From an uncultured Prevotellaceae bacterium (GTDB lineage: Bacteria > Bacteroidota > Bacteroidia > Bacteroidales > Bacteroidaceae), in the NCBI GenBank assembly GCA_902768105.1, contig CACXJZ010000036.1, positions 1 through 40,362 on the forward strand: a stretch of DNA of 40,362 bases, read 5' to 3'. Numbering within the stretch: the first letter of the stretch is position 1; each line of letters begins with the position of its first letter. Below the pieces are notes generated by a model that saw only the letters and a list, made by a program, of their open reading frames with translations, ran no database searches and was not told the origin of the DNA. Made by a program: the position numbers and the translations under genes. Below are positions 36,868-40,362 of the stretch, piece after piece.

Positions 36868-36898
36868 CGAAGATACGATTTTTTCTTCATTCCTGCAA
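36868..36898 (-). promoter_or_regulatory. Possible promoter of the acyl-CoA synthetase gene
   Basis: On the minus strand CTTG is followed 20 bases later by TATCTTCG (36875-36868), one base from TAnnTTTG. It lies 20 bases before the ATG. The match is imperfect. Confidence 0.35.
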
Positions 36899-36917
36899 GT
36901 ATATTATGTTTTTTTTG

Positions 36918-36925
36918 TACTTTTG
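36918..36925 (+). promoter_or_regulatory. Likely -7 element of the MATE exporter gene
   Basis: TACTTTTG matches TAnnTTTG and ends 8 bases before the ATG at 36934, so the transcript would have almost no leader. A properly spaced TTTG at -33 was not seen. Confidence 0.55.
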
Positions 36926-36933
36926 TCCCCGTT

Positions 36934-38223
36934 ATGGCTTCATCATCACGTCATAAGGAGATATTATCGTTGGCTTTGCCGGCTATCGTGGCCAACATCA
37001 CGGTGCCTTTGCTGGGACTGGTTGATACGGCCATCGTGGGCCACATGGGGTCGGCGACCTACATCGGAGCCATCGCTGTGGGTTCCATGATTTTCAGCCT
37101 GGTCTATTGGCTCTTCGGCTTCCTCCGTATGGGCACCAGCGGACTCACGGCACAGGCCTTTGGCCGTCGCGACGCAGAAGCCTGTCGGGCCCTCTTTCGC
37201 CGTTCGCTTCGCTTGGCGCTGCTGGTGTCGCTGGGCGTGCTGGTGCTCCGGTGGCCTCTGCGCGAACTGATGCTCCTCCTCATCAGTCCTACCGACGATG
37301 TGCGTCCCTTGGCTACCACCTACTTTAACATTGTGGTGTGGGGCTCGCCTGCCGTCCTGGGGCTCTATGCGCTCACGGGCTGGTACATCGGCGTGCAGAA
37401 CACGCGTATGCCCATGCTGGTGAGCATCCTGCAGAACGTGGTCAACATCTTCTTGTCACTCTTCTTTGTCTATGGGCTGGGCATGAAGGTCGAGGGTGTC
37501 GCCCTCGGCACCGTCATCGCGCAGTATGTCGGCTTTGTCGTTGCCTTGGTGCCGCCCGCCCGTAATCTCCGCAATATCTGGCAATTCCGCAGCCTCCAGC
37601 ATTCCCCGGAGTCCCTTTTCTCCCTCAATCGTGACATCTTCCTGCGCACGTTCTGCCTGGTGGCTGTCAACCTCTACTTTACGTCTGTGGGGGCGCAGCA
37701 GGGTGCCACCATCCTGGCTGTCAACACGTTGCTTCTGCAGCTCTACCTCTTGTTCTCGTACGTCATGGACGGCTTTGCCTATGCCGGCGAAGCGCTGGGA
37801 GGCCGTTACTGGGGAGCACGCGACGTTCCGTCCTTCCGCGATGTGGTGCGCAAGCTCTTTCTCTGGGGGGTCGCCATGACGCTGCTCTTCACCACCGTCT
37901 ATGTTGTGGGAGGCATGCCCTTCCTGCATCTGCTGACTGATACGCCGTCAGTTGTTGAGGCTTCGCGCGGCTATGTCTGGTGGGCTTACCTCATCCCTGT
38001 GGCAGGCGTGGCAGCCTTTATCTGGGATGGCATCTTCATCGGTACCACCCATTCGCGGGGCATGCTGCTCTCGGCAGCCCTTGCAGCCTTCGTGTTCTTC
38101 GCGGGAACCTTCTTCCTGACAGGTGAAATGGGTAATCACGGCCTCTGGCTGTCCATGATTGCCTATCTCGCTGTGCGCGGTCTTGTGCAGACCTTCCTCT
38201 ATTTCCGTTTTGTACCTTTGTAG
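36934..38223 (+). CDS. MATE family efflux transporter (DinF-like)
   Basis: The 429-residue protein has twelve hydrophobic segments and the two-fold repeated build of MATE antiporters, which export drugs or metabolites using Na+ or H+ gradients. The start EILSLALPAIVANITVPLLGLVDTAIVGHMG is typical of the DinF branch. Other landmarks are GTSGLTAQAFGRRD (about 73-86), the second-half AVNTLLLQLYLLFSYVMDGFAYAGEALGG and a final segment LAVRGLVQTFLYFRF. I chose the ATG at 36934. An open frame extends 177 bases upstream but encodes non-family sequence over the synthetase promoter. It faces the cellulase gene across a 530-base repeat-rich gap. Confidence 0.93.
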   Translation: MASSSRHKEILSLALPAIVANITVPLLGLVDTAIVGHMGSATYIGAIAVGSMIFSLVYWLFGFLRMGTSGLTAQAFGRRDAEACRALFRRSLRLALLVSLGVLVLRWPLRELMLLLISPTDDVRPLATTYFNIVVWGSPAVLGLYALTGWYIGVQNTRMPMLVSILQNVVNIFLSLFFVYGLGMKVEGVALGTVIAQYVGFVVALVPPARNLRNIWQFRSLQHSPESLFSLNRDIFLRTFCLVAVNLYFTSVGAQQGATILAVNTLLLQLYLLFSYVMDGFAYAGEALGGRYWGARDVPSFRDVVRKLFLWGVAMTLLFTTVYVVGGMPFLHLLTDTPSVVEASRGYVWWAYLIPVAGVAAFIWDGIFIGTTHSRGMLLSAALAAFVFFAGTFFLTGEMGNHGLWLSMIAYLAVRGLVQTFLYFRFVPL

Positions 38224-38259
38224 GTACTGAGGGAAAAAATACCCTGAGTGATTTTCGTC

Positions 38260-38420
38260 CATGCAGCCAGCATGTTTCGAGACTGGACGATGGTTCGGGA
38301 TGTTAGCTGAAATTTCAGCCCACATACATTTTTTCATGCTGGCTCCATGTTGTCCGTTAACATCTTGGTAAGACCCAATCGAAAATTCGATTCGGCTATT
38401 TTTCCCATGCTGGTTCCATG
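38260..38420. repeat. Three copies of a 15-base CATG-bounded repeat, spaced 71-75 bases
   Basis: Copies begin at 38260 (inverted), 38335 and 38406. Copies 2 and 3 differ by one base (CATGCTGGCTCCATG against CATGCTGGTTCCATG). Copy 1 is the reverse complement with one mismatch. After copies 1 and 2 comes an AT-centred palindrome, 32 and 28 bases after the copy ends; only a weak partial one (near 38437-38452) follows copy 3. The result is a degenerate unit of about 70 bases. Confidence 0.75.
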
Positions 38421-38463
38421 TTTCGAGGCTGACCGCTATCGTTGATAACAATGACATCTCTTT

Positions 38464-38622
38464 GCTGACCTGAGAGAACGAAACGTTCTGTCAGCTTGTC
38501 TTCAAAATCAACATGGTCACGGTTGTGTCAGGGATTTGTACTGACACATTAATCGGGTCTCGTAGGCAGCCTCCCGAATTGGGAGAATGCCCTTTATGAC
38601 AGGGACCTGGTACCTGTCATAA
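38464..38622. repeat. Series of hairpins with TGTCAG/CTGACA-type stems
   Basis: Three hairpins begin at 38464, 38524 and 38594 (60 and 70 bases apart). Stems are GCTGAC/GTCAGC plus AGAACG/CGTTCT, TGTGTCAG/CTGACACA and TTATGACAGG/CCTGTCATAA. The last two both have 9-base loops. The shared stem core suggests related elements. Confidence 0.75.
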
Positions 38623-38753
38623 GACTCTTGAATGTAGGGTGCCCCAGACCTTGAATCGGACTGTTCTACATCTTCATATTGAAGTGCGAGAGGATGGGAT
38701 TGGCTAGGTTCGGTTCGGAGGGGACCAAAAGACGGGCTCTTCTAGCCATTCTC

Positions 38754-40106
38754 TCACTTACGCACGAACTTGTTCCCATTACATATATACAATCCGGGGG
38801 TAAGATGACTACCATCAACCTTTTGTCCGTTGAGGCGATAGATAGCCTCTGGCTGCTCGCCCGCTGTCCGCATGGTGTTTCTGACAGTCGACTCTGTCGG
38901 ACGGGGATAAATCTCGTTGATGCCTTCCATTGCGAAAATACCGAAAACCGTCAGGTTATTGCGGTCGATGATGGTCATGCTGCCCTTTGTTCCTTCCTGA
39001 CTGCGGTAGTTCGTGTCCCATGTCATGGGAACCATGCCGCCCATCTCTTTGCACAAGCGATGCAGTTCACGATAGTGGGCCTTGATGGAGGCATTGTGCT
39101 TTTCCTGGCTCTCACCTGACAACGACGACAGGTCGCGCCAGTTGGCTCCGAACTCACCGATGACCACGGGGTAGCCCTTATCCACGAAATTGGTCTTCAT
39201 CATCTGCAACAGGTTTCTCATATCGGCCTCCTCGCCCCAGGTGGCATTGTGCGTAGAGCCGCTCAGGTGGTTGCCCTGTCCCCAGTAGTAAAACACCTTG
39301 CCCCACGACTCGTCTGTCTCCATGCCCCAGAACTGCCAGGGGTTATAGTAGTGTATCTCAACTGCCAGCCTACCCTCGATGACGTCCGTTGGCATCTTGC
39401 CGGCCATGAAGTTACAGGTGTGTTCAATATTAGTCGAGGGTCCCTGCACTACCAGTACACGCTTGGCATTGTTGCCCCCCGTGGCACGTACGGCATCCAC
39501 AAAGGTCTGATTATACTGTATCAGGTTGTTCGTGGCCGCCTGGTCCTCGGCATTCGGCTCGTTCAGTCCGGCAAAGAGCAGGTGCTCGTCGTAGTCCTTG
39601 AAGGCATTGGCAATCTGAGTCCAAAGAGCCGTCAGTATAGTCTTGTTCCTCTCGATGGTGGCTGCGTCAGAGTCTTTGATATGATTCTCCAGCCAGCCGC
39701 CGTCCCAGTGGTCGTTCAGCACCACATACAGGCCGTCGTTGATGCAGTAATCGACCACCTCCTTGACGCGCGTCATCCACTGACTGTCAATCTCGTAGGT
39801 CGAAGCATTGCTGATGTGTCCGTAGGCCCAGGCACACGGAATACGTACACTCTTGAAACCGAGACTCTTCACGTAGTCGATGATTTCCTGCGTAGTCTTA
39901 GTGTCCTGCCAGGCTGTCTCTGCACCCAGTCCGCCCTTGTTGTTCAGGAAGTCCACTCCTGCCCAGGTCGCAACACCCTCCATTGTATTGCCGAGGTTCC
40001 ACCCAGGAGCCATATCGTCAATCACCTCCATTGCGGTACGGTCCTGAGCATCCGCCGCCGTCAGCGTCAGCAACAAGCCTAATAAGGTCAATAATCCTTT
40101 TCTCAT
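38754..40106 (-). CDS. GH5 endoglucanase (cellulase) with T9SS-like C-terminal sorting signal
   Basis: The 450-residue enzyme has a signal peptide (LLTLLGLLLTLTAADA). The GH5 (beta/alpha)8 domain begins DDMAPGWNLGNTMEG and includes VRIPCAWAYG, a NDHWDGGW loop, the acid/base Glu in GLNEPN and the nucleophile Glu in VIGEFGANW. It looks like subfamily 4 endoglucanases, which cut beta-1,4-glucans. The last 30-odd residues, AIYRLNGQKVDGSHLTPGLY and then ICNGNKFVRK, match the pattern of type A sorting domains (LNGQ.V, PGLYI, K at the end). So it is probably exported and anchored by the T9SS whose SprA subunit is at 855-8207. No TAnnTTTG promoter is visible in the 72 bases upstream. Confidence 0.93.
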   Translation of the reverse strand: MRKGLLTLLGLLLTLTAADAQDRTAMEVIDDMAPGWNLGNTMEGVATWAGVDFLNNKGGLGAETAWQDTKTTQEIIDYVKSLGFKSVRIPCAWAYGHISNASTYEIDSQWMTRVKEVVDYCINDGLYVVLNDHWDGGWLENHIKDSDAATIERNKTILTALWTQIANAFKDYDEHLLFAGLNEPNAEDQAATNNLIQYNQTFVDAVRATGGNNAKRVLVVQGPSTNIEHTCNFMAGKMPTDVIEGRLAVEIHYYNPWQFWGMETDESWGKVFYYWGQGNHLSGSTHNATWGEEADMRNLLQMMKTNFVDKGYPVVIGEFGANWRDLSSLSGESQEKHNASIKAHYRELHRLCKEMGGMVPMTWDTNYRSQEGTKGSMTIIDRNNLTVFGIFAMEGINEIYPRPTESTVRNTMRTAGEQPEAIYRLNGQKVDGSHLTPGLYICNGNKFVRK

Positions 40107-40148
40107 ACTTATAATTCTATTACCTACTTGTTATATCCACACTCTGGA

Positions 40149-40361
40149 TCAGGAGAACCGTCTCCATGATTCCTTCCTGGTGTCCAGGATGCGCTGTTCG
40201 AGGGCTGCGCCAGCCTTTGTCTCCTCGCCGAAGCCTGCCGAGATGATGACAAACGCCTTCGTGCCTTTCTCCTTCGCCAGCGTCTCCACCGTGTCAGGAC
40301 ACAGCTTGGCGGGAATCACGAGCACAGCCAGTTCCGTGGGGGGAATCTCCTTGACGTCGTG
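40149..40361 (-). pseudogene. Acyl-CoA synthetase fragment at the window edge
   Basis: Read on the minus strand from the window edge, this gives HDVKEIPPTELAVL through to EQRILDT, about 61 codons identical to the synthetase at 34832-36727. It then leaves the match at 40179 and stops at 40149. It may be a real partial duplication, a strain variant joined in assembly, or the tail of a second synthetase copy beyond the window. Confidence 0.7.
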
Positions 40362-40362
40362 A
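40179..40362. repeat. 184-base direct repeat, copy B (window end)
   Basis: Same orientation as copy A at 36542-36725, with one synonymous difference at 40263. The left boundary lies 72 bases upstream of the cellulase start, and the right boundary is the end of the window. Confidence 0.97.

Larger units (their letters stand above)
38224..38753. other. Convergent intergenic region filled with inverted repeats; no gene seen
   Basis: Between the MATE stop and the cellulase stop I see no credible gene but many palindromes. A 15-mer of the form CATGCTGGCTCCATG occurs at 38335-38349 and 38406-38420, and inverted with one mismatch at 38260-38274. Two AT-centred palindromes lie at 38306-38319 (GCTGAAATTTCAGC) and 38377-38392. 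Hairpins lie at 38464-38495 (6 plus 6 pairs around a bulge), 38524-38548 (8 pairs, 9-base loop), 38571-38585 and 38594-38622 (10 pairs, 9-base loop). The phrase CATGTTTCGAG recurs at 38271 and 38417. None has a typical T-run, so ordinary terminators do not explain them. Confidence 0.75.

Noticed and set aside
37948-38457. 170-codon minus-strand reading frame across the MATE end and the intergenic repeats
   Set aside because: Half of it is antisense to the MATE gene and the rest is made of palindromic repeats; no family resemblance or promoter supports it.
38300-38460. Integron attC-like sites among the GTTA/GTTG motifs
   Set aside because: None fits the GTTRRRY/RYYYAAC core pair, and there is no integrase or cassette gene.
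38224-38753. CRISPR array
   Set aside because: Repeat copies are few, diverged and in both orientations, spacers are not unique units of equal size, and no cas genes are present.

Overview
The window looks like chromosome from a member of the Bacteroidales, most likely a gut or rumen Prevotella-type bacterium. The evidence is promoters of the Bacteroidetes form (TAnnTTTG at -7, TTTG at -33), a 2450-residue SprA/Sov outer-membrane translocon of the type IX secretion system (T9SS), the order ruvA-sprA, an operon parA-parB-DUF5683-lytic transglycosylase-relA/spoT opposite surE-lpxB-DUF5020, and plant-polysaccharide enzymes (GH5 cellulase, GH94 phosphorylase, CE8 pectinesterase). No tRNA, rRNA, CRISPR array, insertion sequence or phage gene was recognised. 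The right edge behaves like a contig end. Layout: bases 1-9020 (+) hold the 3' end of a probable class II aldolase gene, a terminator, ruvA, sprA and a lipoprotein gene. A bidirectional terminator follows, then alaS (-), which is split by a frame-changing deletion, and a divergent merR-type gene (+). 

Bases 12129-19197 (-) are a housekeeping operon for chromosome partition (ParA, ParB), envelope work (DUF5683, a MltD-like transglycosylase with a very basic tail) and the stringent response (RelA/SpoT), with a secreted pectinesterase at its end. Bases 19310-21965 (+) hold surE, lpxB and a DUF5020 gene, closed by a strong bidirectional hairpin. 

Bases 36848-22006 (-) are the accessory heart of the window: a frameshifted ADP-forming acyl-CoA synthetase, then a tightly packed signalling cluster and two carbohydrate genes. 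The signalling genes, in transcription order, encode a receiver-PP2C phosphatase (RsbU type), a membrane-tethered coiled-coil/WD40 protein, a 972-codon two-component propeller sensor kinase, a small soluble histidine kinase and a TonB-dependent receptor with an N-terminal helical (TPR-like) domain. These five genes overlap or lie 2-14 bases apart. The propeller kinase has Asp where the phospho-acceptor His should be, while the small kinase next to it keeps the His, so the two may work as a pair. An alpha/beta hydrolase and a GH94 phosphorylase follow. I regard this receptor-kinase pair-WD40-phosphatase cluster as the best candidate for an undescribed system. 

Bases 36934-40362 hold a MATE exporter (+), a 530-base convergent intergenic region packed with inverted repeats, a GH5 cellulase (-) whose C-terminus looks like a T9SS sorting signal, and finally a 184-base direct copy of part of the acyl-CoA synthetase gene. 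That copy ends at the window edge, at the same base where the first copy meets its deletion junction.
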